This document shows, piece after piece, positions 43,884-54,600 of a stretch of 64,000 nucleotides of DNA (position 1 is the stretch's first letter; every line of letters starts with the position of its first letter). The stretch lies in assembly GCF_033115175.1 (NCBI RefSeq), contig NC_084837.1, positions 21,390,266 to 21,454,265 of the forward strand, in the 5' to 3' direction. The position numbers were made by a program, and so were the translations under genes. A model generated the notes under the pieces. The model ran no database searches. It was not told where the DNA came from and saw only the letters and a list, made by a program, of their open reading frames with translations. The stretch is from Lepus europaeus (lineage: Eukaryota; Chordata; Mammalia; Lagomorpha; Leporidae).

Positions 43884-45100
43884 TAAACCTTTTATTTAAT
43901 GAGTACAAATTTCAGAAGTCCAACTTTAGGAATATAGTGATTCTTCCCACCATACCTGCCCTCCCACCCCTCCTCCTCCTCTTTCTCCCCTTCCCAGTCC
44001 CATTAAGACTCATTTTCAATTAACTTTGTACACAGAAGACCAACTCTACACTAGGTAAAGATTTCAACAATTTGCACACACACATGCAAAACTGTTTGAG
44101 AACAAGTTTTACAATTAACTCTCATAGACTCAAGAGGCTTCCATAGCCTTGGCAGCTCATGTCAAGAGCCTTGGGTGATTACTGACGTCATAAATAAGAG
44201 TGTCAATGTTAAATCAACAACAGGAGTCACTGTGCACTTGCTCTCCGTGTAGAACCTCTGTCCTTAATGTGTTGTATTATGAGAATTAATGGTAAAACTT
44301 GTCTTCAAACAGTACTCTATACTTTGTGGGTCTGTGTGGGTGCAAACTGTTGAAATCTTTACTCAGTATAGAGTTGATCTTCTATATATAAAGATAATTA
44401 AAAATGAATGTTAATGAAGAATGGGATGGGAGAGGGAGTAGGAGATGGGATGGTTTGTGGGTGGGAGGGTGATTATGGGGGGAAGAACCACTATAATCCA
44501 AGTTGTACTTTTGAAATTTATATTTATTAAATAAAAGTTTTCTATTAAAAAATTAAAAAACAATTAACTCTCATAGTACAGCTCATTAAGGACAGAGATC
44601 TTGCATGGGGAGTTAGTGCACAGTGACTCCTGTTGTTAATTTAACAATTAACACTCTTAATGTATGACATCAGTGATCATCTGAGGCTCATGACATGAGC
44701 TGCCAAGGCTTTGGAAGCTCTTTGAATCCATAATCATCATCAATATTTAGACAAGGCCATAAGAAAAGTGGAATTTCTCTCCTCCCTTCAGAGAAAAGTA
44801 CATCCTTTTTTGATGGCCACTTCTTTCCACTGGGGTCTCACTCAGAGATCCTTTATGTAGGACATTTTTTTTTGTTACAGTGTCTTGGTTTTCCATGCTT
44901 GAAATGTTCTCATGGGTTTTTCTGCTGGACCAGGAAGCCTTAAGGGCTGATTCTAAGGTCAGAGTGTTGCTTAAAGTGATTGTCATTCTATGAGTCTACT
45001 GTGTAGACTCTTTCCCATGTTAGAACATTCTCTCCTTTTTAATTCTATCTATTATTATTATCAGACACTTGATCCTATTTATATGATCATTTTAACACTC
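43884..45100 (-). mobile_element. LINE-1 3' UTR interrupted by another LINE-1
   Basis: Minus-strand LINE-1 3' UTR in two parts, 43884-44127 (terminal part, AAACCTTTTATTTAATGAGTAC) and 44577-about 45100. The parts join perfectly once the 44128-44559 insertion is removed. No ORF2 sequence remains. Confidence 0.85.
44128..44559 (+). mobile_element. 5'-truncated LINE-1 3' UTR, nested
   Basis: Terminal ~430 bp of a LINE-1 3' UTR on the + strand, ending ATTAAATAAAAGTTT and an A-rich tail. Flanked by perfect 17-bp direct repeats ACAATTAACTCTCATAG (44111-44127 and 44560-44576), a clear target-site duplication. Confidence 0.93.
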
Positions 45101-45110
45101 TCTATTATTC

Positions 45111-45142
45111 CATATATATATATATATATATGTGTGTGTGTC
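45111..45142. repeat. (TA)n(TG)n microsatellite
   Basis: About 10 TA units followed by 6 TG units at the end of the LINE-1 block. Confidence 0.9.
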
Positions 45143-45224
45143 ACAATGTCATTGCTTTTTCCAATGTAGATTTTTTTTAAGAAGCAGAAACCTTAAAATT
45201 TTTTTTAAAAAAGAAAAGGTCATG

Positions 45225-45472
45225 GGGTGGCACTGTGGCATAGCAGGTGAAGTCACCACCTGCAGTGCTGGCATCCCATATGGGTGCTGGTTCGTGTCCC
45301 GGCTGCTCCATTTCCGATCCAGCTCTCTGCTGTGGCCTGGGAAAGCAGTGGAGGATGGCCCAAGTCTTTGGACCCCTGCGTCTGTGTGGGAGACCCAGAG
45401 GAAGCTCCTGGCTTCTGATTGGCACACATCTGGCTGTTGCAGCCATCTGGGGAGTGGAACAGTGTATGGAAG

Positions 45473-45522
<50 letters not shown>

Positions 45523-45563
45523 CTCTGCCTTTCAAATAAATAAATAATTCTTAAAAAAAAAAA
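45225..45563 (+). mobile_element. C-repeat SINE, long (CT)n
   Basis: Forward orientation: GGGTGGCACTGTGGCATAGC, CT tract 45474-45519, the tail CTTTCAAATAAATAAATAATTC plus poly(A). Flanked by 11-bp duplications AAAAGGTCATG (45214-45224 and 45564-45574). Confidence 0.93.
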
Positions 45564-45574
45564 AAAAGGTCATG

Positions 45575-47013
45575 CCCAAACCCCTGGTAAGTAAAGCAAA
45601 TACAGCGATGCCTTGGTTGGAGGGTCAGAGAGTGCTGGGCCCTGGGAACACATGTGAAGGCCCTGGAGGTGGCAAGGTTCAGTGTGACTTCAGCTCAGGT
45701 CTTGCTGGAGCAGAATCAAGTGGGTCCCAGGTGGCCTTCCCACGCGGCTGCCAGCGAGGGGCACGTGAGCCGGGGAGCCACAGGGGCAGACCACACGCGG
45801 CAGCCTGGAGCCACGTTTTAGGGGTGCGGAGACCCCCTTCCCACCACTGTGGCACGCCAGTAGTCCAGCTTACTTGATCTGCAAGATGAATATCAGAACC
45901 CGAGACTCCAGATACGAGGAGCAAAGAAACAAATTGGGAACACTGTGTGCCAGAAAGATTTTAATAAAGATTGAGCAGGCTCTGTGCGTAGATTCTGCCG
46001 TCTTCTTATTGGGATCTTGACAGTGATGCCGGGCAAGCATGAAGAGAAGAGCCGGGGGTGATTTGTATTCCTGGCACTGACGGGCACACGCGGCCTAACC
46101 AGGGCAGCCGTACAGGGGCAGCTCCAGGGGCCTTTCTGGCTTCTGCCAGTCTCCCAGCCTTGCCCTTAGCCCCCCTGGCCCCTGTAGCCGAGGAGTCTCT
46201 TCTGTCTGCCTGTGGGGAGCTGGACAAAAAGCAGATCCCTGGGGCCTTGACCTTTATTCTGCACCCCCCATCCCAGGCACCCCCCGAGGAGCTGCGTCTT
46301 TACCAAGCTCTTTACATCCTCTTCCTCCTCCTCTTCCTCCTTTTTGTGACAGAAGAGTTTCACCGCGTACAGAAGTAGGTGGAGGAGTGTGACGGACCTG
46401 CCTACCCACAGCCCAGCCTCAGAGTCACCGAAATCCAGCCAGTCTTGTTTCGTCTCTCCCCGGCTTCCTCCCAGCCTCCCGTCAAATCCCAGCCATCCTG
46501 TCGTTTCACCCACAGTCAGTCAGTAGGTATGGCTGAGGCTCAAGGGCTTCTTACTTAGGCATCACCACAATGTCATTATCCCACCCAAGACGTGAACGAG
46601 GCTTGCTTTCTCCTGCGTGCTCAAGTGTGACGGCCGGAGCCCTGCGCTCTGCCGTCCAGTGGGGAGGCATTCCCTCCGCGGCAGGAGCCGCACCTGCACG
46701 CGTGGGAGGAAGGCGGGCGTTTACAGAGAAAGCTCCAGCGTGGGGCTCTGCTTCGGGAAATCCACACTCACGAGAAGAAACCAGCGCCGAGTCACGCTGA
46801 CCACTTGCATTGCAAAAGGGTCCCCGCGGCTTAGCACCCTACCTGCAGCCTTGTGGGAGGGGCCTCCTTTGGGTTTAAGCCAATCTTGTGCTTTCACCTA
46901 AGGGGCAGCACAGAGCTGCCATTGAGTTCCCTAGGGAATGGTCCCTGGGGGCTTCCGGTATGGTCACCGTGCAGGGGTTGGGACGTGGGCCTGGATTTGG
47001 AATACCCAGTCAG
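45575..47013. other. Intergenic unique sequence
   Basis: Moderately GC-rich; a TTCCTCCTCCTC pyrimidine run at 46318-46346. No gene recognised. Confidence 0.4.
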
Positions 47014-47291
47014 GGGCCGGGTGTTTGGCAAACCCACATCTCATATTGGAGTGCCTGGGTTCAAATCTCAGTTTGCCTTCGCTTCTTGCTTGCTGCAAAT
47101 GCACACCCTAGAAGGCAGCAGATGATGGTTCAAGTGCTCGGGTCCCTGCCATCCATGTGGGAGACCCAGATGGAGTTCCAGCCTCCTGGCTTCAGCCTGG
47201 CCCAGCCCAGGTTCTTGTGGGCCTTTGGGGAACGGATCAGAGGGGGGAGCTCTTGCTGTCTCTGTTTCTCTGCCTTTCAAATAAAACAAAC
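47014..47291 (+). mobile_element. C-repeat SINE, old
   Basis: Forward orientation: GGCCGGGTGTTTGGCAAACCC, GGGTTCAAATCTCAG (B-box region), the tail CTCTGCCTTTCAAATAAAAC. Confidence 0.82.
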
Positions 47292-47814
47292 CTGCGGGTT
47301 TTAAGAAGAAGCAACAACACGACCCCAAGCGTCTGGCCGGAAGCCCTGAGTCTGGCCTGTGGCTTTGCAGTGCATGTAAGTTTCCTTGTCTGGGTTGGGA
47401 AAACGCCGCTTGGCCCGGTGAGCAGGCAGGGGTGTTGGCTTACAATGAAGGCAGTGGATGGTGTGCCCAACAGCAGCCAGGGTGCGTGTCACCCAGTGTC
47501 TCCCGTCTGCCCAGGCACTTGTCCTGACAGCTTCTAGCATCTTCTCTCTGAGGTCCAGATTCACTTTTTCCTCCAGGTCTGGGGTCTCCGTGATGCCCAG
47601 AACCCCCATGACGGGGGTGCGGGGCACATGAGACTCGCAGGCACTGCTGGGACCCTTGGTGGGACCCCTGGGGAACCCTCCATGGTGGCTGGCAAGGTGC
47701 TCCAGGCTCTGTCTTATGGCCCTTGCTGGTGACAGTGCCATCAGCACCTGTCCCAATCCCATTAGAACTCCAATTGCTTTGCCCATGGCTAACCAGGTGT
47801 CCCTTGATTATCTT
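47292..47814. other. Intergenic unique sequence
   Basis: A 161-codon minus ORF (47301-47786) has no recognised domain. Nothing else seen. Confidence 0.4.
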
Positions 47815-48168
47815 TTTTTTTTTTTTTTTTTTTTAATTTTTGACAGGCAGAGTGGACAGTGAGAGATAGAGACCGAGAGAAAGGTCTTCCTTTACCGTTG
47901 GTTCACCCTCCAATGGCTGCTGCGGCCGGCGCGCTGCGGCCAGCGCACCGCGCTGATCTGAAGCCAGGAGCCAGGTGCTTCTCCTGGTCTCCCATGGGGT
48001 GCAGGGCCCAAGCACTTGGGCCATCCTCCACTGCACTCCCTGGCCACAGCAGAGAGCTGGCCTGGAAGAGGGGCACCGGGATAGAATCCGGCACCCCGAC
48101 CGGGACTAGAACCCAGTGTGCCGGCGCCGCAAGGCGGAGGATTAGCCTAGTGAGCCGTGGCGCTGGCC
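47815..48168 (-). mobile_element. C-repeat SINE, young subfamily
   Basis: Reverse orientation, T-run, GACAGGCAGAGTGGACAGTGAG, a duplicated GCGCTGCGGCCAGCGCACCG core, and 5' end GAGCCGTGGCGCTGGCC. Flanked by 16-bp near-perfect duplications GTCCCTTGATTATCTT / GTCCCTTGATAATCTT (47799-47814 and 48169-48184). Confidence 0.93.
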
Positions 48169-48184
48169 GTCCCTTGATAATCTT

Positions 48185-49025
48185 AAAGGCCAGGGAGGAG
48201 GAAGGGCAGCTTTGCCTGCAGAGGGAGTTGCATGGGGGAGAGCGAGATGCCAGGCTCTTTTCTGGTTGTCTCTCCTCGGAGGCGTGTGCAGCTCAGTACG
48301 AAGCTGCGAGGGCCCTGGCACTGGACCCCTTCTTGACAGAGGCCAGAATGTGCACTGACACGGGGCAGGACCAAAGCAGGGGCTGTGGTGTGACAGCTGG
48401 GGTCAGAGGCCACTTCTTGGCCCCTTTAGATGCAGGGAGGCCAAGGCGCATCCCCCGAGGGCCCATCTCTCCGGAGCAGCTGTCCTTCGCGGAGCAGGAA
48501 GCTGTACTCCTGGACCAAGCTGAGCTCCAGAGGGGCCGGGAGACGCCACTGCCATGGCTCCTTCTGCAAAGGTGTCCGCCACCTGCCTGGCGACATCTCA
48601 GCCATGGCCTGGAGGGTTTGGTGAGGAGGAGGTGAGCTGTTGGGCAGAAGCCCTTGGCTTTGAAGCCAGGAGGCCCCAGGTTGCAGTCCCTGCCAACGGA
48701 GGGTCACAAGCACAAGAGAGAGAAGTTGGACGACATCTCCCAGTGACCCAACACTTGTGCGAGAGGACACAGGTACAAGGCGTTCACTGCGGGGCATTTG
48801 TAACAGCACAGAGTTGGCACTGTCTGATTGCCTCTCCATGATGGGCGAGGTCAATGGCACATGGCATCCATACCAGGGACTTCCCAAAGAAGGCAGCTGT
48901 GCACGACTGTGGCGGCGCGGGCTTCCGGGGTCTGTGGAGTGGGGGTGGGGGTGGGGGCACTATGTGAGCACATGGTGTCGTACTCTCTGATGAAATCAGG
49001 TACTTAGCATTTCCATTTCCTGATT
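48185..49025. other. Intergenic unique sequence with a G-rich run
   Basis: GC-rich. A (GGGGGT)3-type run at about 48941-48958 could fold as a G-quadruplex. Long ORFs crossing into the SINE are not genes. Confidence 0.4.
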
Positions 49026-49345
49026 TTTAAAAATTTTTATTTTATTTATTTGAAAGACAGTTACAGAGAAAGAGAGAGAGAGAGGTCTTCCATCCGCAGG
49101 TTCATTCCCCAGATGACCGCAATGGCCAGAGCTACGCTGATCCAAAGCCAGAAGCCAAGAGTTTCCTCCGGGTCTCCCACGTGGGTGCAGGGACCCAAGC
49201 ACTTGGGCCATCCTTCACTGCTTTCCCAGGCCATAGCAGAGAGCTGGATCGGAAGAGGAGCAGCCGGGACTAGAAGCGGCGCCCATATGGGATGCTGGCG
49301 CTTCAGGCCAGGGCTTTAACCCACTGTGCCACAGCTTTGGCTCCT
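49026..49345 (-). mobile_element. C-repeat SINE, older
   Basis: Reverse orientation: TTTTATTTTATTTATTTGAAAG, and 5' end CTGTGCCACAGCTTTGGC. Flanked by 13-bp duplications CCATTTCCTGATT (49013-49025 and 49346-49358). Confidence 0.93.
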
Positions 49346-49529
49346 CCATTTCCTGATTGAAAAAGACTCCTTGTACATGCAGGGAATGAAATTCACAAAA
49401 AACCAAACTGAGGTTGTCCCTGGGGCGAGGACCGGGGGAGATAGCAGTGGGGGATGTGCTGTCTTTGAACACACCTGTTCAATTTGACTTACCTATGACT
49501 TGTGTGAATTACAAACCAATAGACTCTGG

Positions 49530-49645
49530 AGGGTGTACGGGCTGGGTGACATAGGGCAAATCACTCACCCTCTCTGAGCCTTGTCTGTGAAGTCAGATGA
49601 GATTAGGTCGTAGTGTTGCTGAGATGAGGACAGAAGTGCCTTGTG
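49530..49645. mobile_element. MIR fragment (probable)
   Basis: GGCTGGGTGACATAGGGCAAATCACTCACCCTCTCTGAGCC matches the MIR segment normally reading …GGCAAGTCACTTAACCTCTCTGAGCC. The rest of 49359-50084 is unique. Confidence 0.6.
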
Positions 49646-50084
49646 CAGGCCAGGACAAAAGTAGGGATTCAGTGTGAGCGGCTCCCAAGATGGTTAAGTG
49701 GCTAGAATCCCAAGGGCTGCGCAGAACAGCCCCTGGTGAGCTGGGACAGGGACCTGAGATCCTGTGAGTGCTTGGGGCAAGGTGGGGGGGCTCGCTCTCA
49801 TCTGGGTCCTCTCCGTGGCTCTGGCTCAGGCTCTGCAAACAAAGTCACACTGGTGCCGAGTGGCCTCCTAGAGCGAGTGTAGAGTGAGGGGACATAATCC
49901 ACCAGGGGGCGCCAGCTGCCGCTTTGCTTCCCGGCTCAATCTTCCAGCTGCCAGAATATGACCGATTTCCCTGGGGGACATGTTGATGGTGACCTGTCCC
50001 CTCCTTGCTAAGGCCACTCAGTACATGGCTTAATTGGTTCCCATTTGGCCTAGAGGGATTCATAGTCATCAAAAGTGTGTGGGG

Positions 50085-50400
50085 GGCACTGCATATAAGG
50101 TGTGCATCAGGTGTGTGTGCGAATGTGTTTGTATGTACAGAAGTGTGCATCAGGGAGTGGTGTGCATGTGTGTGGTGCACATGTGTGTGGTACAGGTGTG
50201 TACATGTGTGTAGCACAGGTGTGTGGTGTGAATGTGTTGTATGTATGTACAGATGTGTGCATCAGGGGCATGGTGTGCCTATGTGTGGCGCACACGTGTA
50301 CAGGTGAGTGCATGGGGGCGTGGCATGCGTGGCGCATGTACATACAGGTGTATCGGGCTGTGGTCTACATATGTACACACGTACATGTGTGCACATCAGG
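50085..50400. repeat. GT-rich minisatellite, about 109-bp higher-order unit
   Basis: A TGTGTG-rich tract whose larger unit is visible: GAATGTGTTTGTATGTACAG at 50121 and GAATGTGTTGTATGTATGTACAG at 50230 start successive copies that share GTGTGCATCAGGG. A degraded third copy runs to about 50400. ORFs through it are compositional artefacts. Confidence 0.8.
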
Positions 50401-51049
50401 GGCATTCTTGGTGCACCCCCGCCCACGGTCTTGCGTGTGCAGCAGCCTCGATTGTGGGTTGCAGGTCAGTGAACCTCTGCCCAGAGGGTGACTCTGCCCA
50501 GGAAGGGAGCAGTCTCGGGCCCTGTTTGAGGAGGGCTTCCTGTTCCCAAACAGCTGCAGCCCAGCCCGCCCCACTGCTGGCAGGGGGTCCTGTCCTCGCC
50601 TTGGTGGACAAGCACTCCATGGCCAGGGGGAGGACAGACTTCCCGGGAGCCCTCCCCAGCCCAGGCTCAGCACCCTCCAGACGCTGTTCCCAGCAGAGGG
50701 CGCTGTCACAGCAGCTGGTCATCTGCCTTCCCCTCCTCCCTCGGCAGTCCCAGGGGCCACAGGGCCTCTTCTGTCAGCAGCCCCTGGGGGGCAGCACGCG
50801 GCAGCTCAGGCTCCTGAGTCTTGGGTGCAGCCTTGATGCTGGACGCTGTGGATTCCGAGGGGGCGTGGAGAGCCTGCCTGCCTGTGGGATGCCTGGCTTT
50901 TGCAGGTGCTTCTAGGCTGGGAATGACCTGGGGTCCTCACTCTGTAGCTAACGACTGTTGCCACTGACTGGTGGGGTGTGGCGGGGACAGCACGTGGGGT
51001 TGGCAGTCATGATGGGAGGACTGGCTGCTCGCACTCCACAGCGCATTGT
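50401..51049. other. Intergenic GC-rich unique sequence
   Basis: No repeat or gene recognised; ORFs lack domains. Confidence 0.4.
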
Positions 51050-51215
51050 GTGTGTCAGGGCCTGTTCTAGGCTCTCCGCATGCATCCTCTCCCGTGCCCC
51101 TATTTCACAGATGGGGAAACTGAGGCACAGAGGGGGCGGAGTCATCCCCAGGAACACACATCTGCAAAGTGGCAGAACTGGGAGCTGCGTGCAGGGAGTT
51201 GGGCTCCGTCACCGC
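51050..51215 (+). mobile_element. MIR element
   Basis: CCTATTTCACAGATGGGGAAACTGAGGCACAGAG is the conserved MIR core, followed by GGAACACACATCTGCAAAGTGGCAGAACTGGGA. One of the better-preserved MIRs here. Confidence 0.82.
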
Positions 51216-53129
51216 GGGATCTGGAGGCAGGCCAGTCTCAGCCGAGCAGGTGAGAGAAACCCCATGGTAAAGGCAGAGGAAGCTGGATTCCAAACTGGGC
51301 ACTTGCTTCTGACTTCTTAGGTTTACTCCAGAGGCCAGAGCAAGGCCTTCCCTCTCCACCTTAAGAATGTGCCCAAGACGGGTGAGGGGGCGCTTCTGGG
51401 GAGCAGGGTGCTGTGAGCTGCCCCCCACCCTGAGAGGTGCGTCGAGGCTGCCTGCAGCCCCACTGGCTGCAGCAGCAGGGCGGGCAGTGGCTGTGTCCGC
51501 CTTGCCTCGGCCAAGCAGTCCCAGCGAGTGGGTAGGAAGCCGCCGCAGGCACACCTGCCACTCTTTCACCTGCTTCTTTGTGTTCTACTCTTCAAGTCAG
51601 TCCCTCAATCGGCTAGGCTCGCCGGCTTCCTGCTGGCTCTCCGCTGAGCCCAGCCTTTGAACGGGAGACTGAGTCGGAGCGGCCTCAAAGGTGCCGGCAG
51701 GTGCGCGTGCTGCTCCTGAGAGCAGTGCCCCAGACTCGGCGCACCTGGGGGGAGCCGCAGGTCTCTGGCAGCTGCAGCTGGTGCATCGAAGAGATTGGCC
51801 CGTGCGGCGTGGCGCCCGTGGGTGCAAATGGGGAGGAGAGTCGGCGCCAAGAGGGGCTGGGTGTGGTGTGGAGACCCAGGCCACCGAGCAGCATGCAGGG
51901 TTGGGACAAGATGTTGCCCAGGACCACGCCATGTCTGCGGATGCCACTTCCAGCCCCTTTAGGGGAGCAGCGACCGCAGGTAAACCCATCAGAATTTGTC
52001 TTCGTAATGAGCCCGCGCTTCTCGCACCGGGGAGGGGTGTGGGCCAGACGCTGCCTTGAGCTGTTTGTTTCTTTGCTGTGTTGGGAAGCTGGGAGCAGCC
52101 CCAGGGCCGGAGCCCTGTCCATGTCTGCCCCTCCGCGCCTCCGGCTCCCTGGGAGTTACATGAAGCCACGTGGCTGGCTCTGGCTGGTGGAGGGAGGGCA
52201 GAGGTGACCAGTGTCACTTCTGGTGGAAGCCACATGCTTGTTCTCTGGCCCTGGCTAATGTGAATGGTCCTTCTGGGGGTGGCGGTGCCTGCATGGGTTC
52301 TGGAGGGAGCCCAGTGGAGCCGAGCGAGGTCCCAGCTGACCTGTTTGGGACGTGCAGCTGGGTGAGAGAGAGAGAAAGGTCTCTGGCTTTAAGCGGCTGA
52401 GCTTTTGGGGGTGTCTGGGAATGCAGCATAATCCAGCTAACACTGACAGCTCAGTGGATGGTCAGGTGATGAGTTCAGACCAGAGGGTCATTCAGCTGAT
52501 GTACTGGGCGCCCCAGGGAATACAATGCGCCAGCTTAAGTACAGGACGCGGGATCTACAACACTGAGTGCTGGTGGTCGGCATGGTGGGCACCATCGGGA
52601 CGATGCTGGGAAGTGGCCTGAGCCTGCTGGGGCCCCAGTGCTTACTCAGCCTGGCTTGTAGGACCCCTGTGGGTGGGGCACCTGGGCGTGCGAGGGCTCA
52701 GGTGTGTGTGCTTGGTGCTCCAGCACTAACAAAGTAAAAGGCTTTGCCTTTGGATCTCATTTGTCAAAGCTGCGGTAGTGCGCAGGTTGTGGTTTGCACA
52801 CGTGCTGCACGTTGGAATCACTTGGCCATGACACGCCCCCCTGCCTGGCCACGCGCCAGCACAGCTGGGAGCAGCTCCAGGGGATTCCAGTGAGCAGCCA
52901 GGTTGAGACGGACAGCCGCTAGGCAGGTGCCTCTCCTTCCATTAGCGGCCGTAACTGAGCCAATGGCTGAGCATGGTTGTTTTGCAGAATTCTGCCTACG
53001 AGGAACCTTGCGTCTCAGGCTGTGGCAGGTGTTGGAAAGGAGAGGCCTGGGGAAGTCAAAGCAGTCTCCTTAGTCTGAGGGCTCCCCTGGGGTCCCCGCA
53101 GCCCCACACAGCCAGTCACGGTCCTGGAC
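51216..53129. other. Intergenic GC-rich unique sequence
   Basis: GC-rich block without recognised repeats. Many overlapping ORFs on both strands (up to 212 codons, minus) with no family signature and no splice context; not called as genes. Confidence 0.4.
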
Positions 53130-53230
53130 TTGAGTCCCCGCCTTGCCCTATGACTGTTCTGTGACTTCAGACAAGCTGGTAGACATTTCCAAGCCTCAGT
53201 GTGCCCATCTGCATAGTGGGGGAGGATACT
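53130..53230. mobile_element. MIR fragment (probable)
   Basis: CTGTGACTTCAGACAAGCTGG…AAGCCTCAGTGTGCCCATCTGCATAGTGGGGG resembles the MIR sequence reading …CCTCAGTTTCCTCATCTGTAAAATGGGG. Confidence 0.62.
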
Positions 53231-54109
53231 GGCTTCCCCAGCCTGGTACAATTATCTCTGCATGCTGCTAGCTATTATTCATCGCCGGTGACTTGTGCGG
53301 AGCATGAGGTGGGATCACGTAACATAACAAGTTCCAGCCTGCGCCTCCCCCAGCCCCATGGTCTTCCCCCGCTGAACCGGGCCCCAGCTCCTCAGCTGCC
53401 CAAGCCAGAGCCTTCGGGAGGCATTTTGGCCACTTCAGTCTCTTACCACCCACATCTGTCCCATCATCAGTCTTGGTGATGCTACCTGCCAGAACCTCAC
53501 AGCTCTGTCCCGCCCTCCCCATCCCTCGGCCACGCCCTTGAGCTGGGGACTTGTCTCCACCCTTCCACTTGGACCGTTCTCAACTCCACTTCCCAAAGTG
53601 TAACCAGAGTGAGATCTTTGTAAGATAGAAATCTCCATGTCTGATATTGAACCAATGGTAAAGTTACAGTAATTAACATGGTGAGGGTACTGGCGCCTGA
53701 GCAGACAAATGTGTGGATGGGAAAGAAATAGAAAGTTGAAAAATTGTTCTAAATACAGAGAGGAAGTTTGTAGATTACAAAGGTGGCTTAGCATGAAAAA
53801 CTGGTGATTGAACCGAAGTGCAGGCACAGCTGAGTGGGCATCTTGATATAGAAGTGTGGTGGGGTTGGTGCCCCAGTTACTGCCCAGGAGGGTTCAGAGC
53901 TGTAAATGCAGATATGTGGATCCAGGCAGGGGCCAGAGGAAAGCATACGGTAAAGTGAAGAATGCCTATGCAAATGGGATTCAAAGTCCAGGGAAGACTA
54001 AGAAATTCAACTACATAGAACTTCTAGAAAACTTATCATGGCAAAAATTACCATGGTCTAAATCAAAAGATAAACTGAGAAAATATGTCTAACTCATCAT
54101 GACAGTTAC
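53231..54109. other. Intergenic unique sequence
   Basis: No clear feature; composition turns AT-rich at about 53600. Confidence 0.35.
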
Positions 54110-54600
54110 CTGCCATCATCTACAAAGAATCTACAAATTAATCAGAAAAAGACTGGGCCGGCGCTGTGGTGTAGTGGGCTAAGACTTCGCCTGCAGTGCT
54201 GGCATCCCATATGGGCGCTGGTTCATGACCTGGCTGCTCCACTTCCAGGCCAGCTCTCTGCTATGGCCTGGGAAAGCAGTGGAAGATGGCCCAGATGCTT
54301 GGGCCTCTGCACCTGCATGGGAGACCCAGAAGGAGCTTCAGACTTTGGCTTGGTCCAGCTCCAGCTGCTGTGGCCATTTGGGGAGTGAACCAGCAGATGG
54401 AAGACCTTTCTCTCTGTCTCTACCTCTCTTCATCTGTAATTCTACCTCTCAAATAAATATGGAAAATCTTAAAAAAAAAAAAAAAGATGACAACCAACAA
54501 TGGCAAAATGGGCCAATGCATGCAAACTTAAAAGGAAAAAAAAAATAATGGCTCCTAAACAAATAAAAGATGCTCAACAGCACTCAAGAGAAATGCAAAG
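54110..54600 (+). mobile_element. Old LINE-1 ORF2 fragment with SINE inside
   Basis: Before and after the SINE: AATCTACAAATTAATCAGAAAAAG and GACAACCAACAATGGCAAAATGGGCC…AAACAAATAAAAGATGCTCAACAGC…GAGAAATGCAAAG, a familiar segment of LINE-1 ORF2 on the + strand. Highly decayed. Confidence 0.6.
54156..54483 (+). mobile_element. C-repeat SINE
   Basis: Forward orientation: GGCCGGCGCTGTGGTGTAGTGG, CATCCCATATGGGCGCTGG, the tail CTCTCAAATAAATATGGAAAATC plus poly(A). Confidence 0.92.

Noticed and set aside
47859-48635. 258-codon + strand ORF
   Set aside because: The first 100 codons translate a reverse-oriented C-repeat SINE and the rest is GC-rich unique DNA without a domain.
50232-50915. 227-codon + strand ORF starting in the GT minisatellite
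   Set aside because: Cys/Val-rich composition is produced by the TGTG repeat; no domain in the remainder.
51597-52235. 212-codon minus-strand ORF and overlapping frames
   Set aside because: GC-rich DNA suppresses stops in all frames here; equal-length ORFs exist on both strands and none has a recognisable family.
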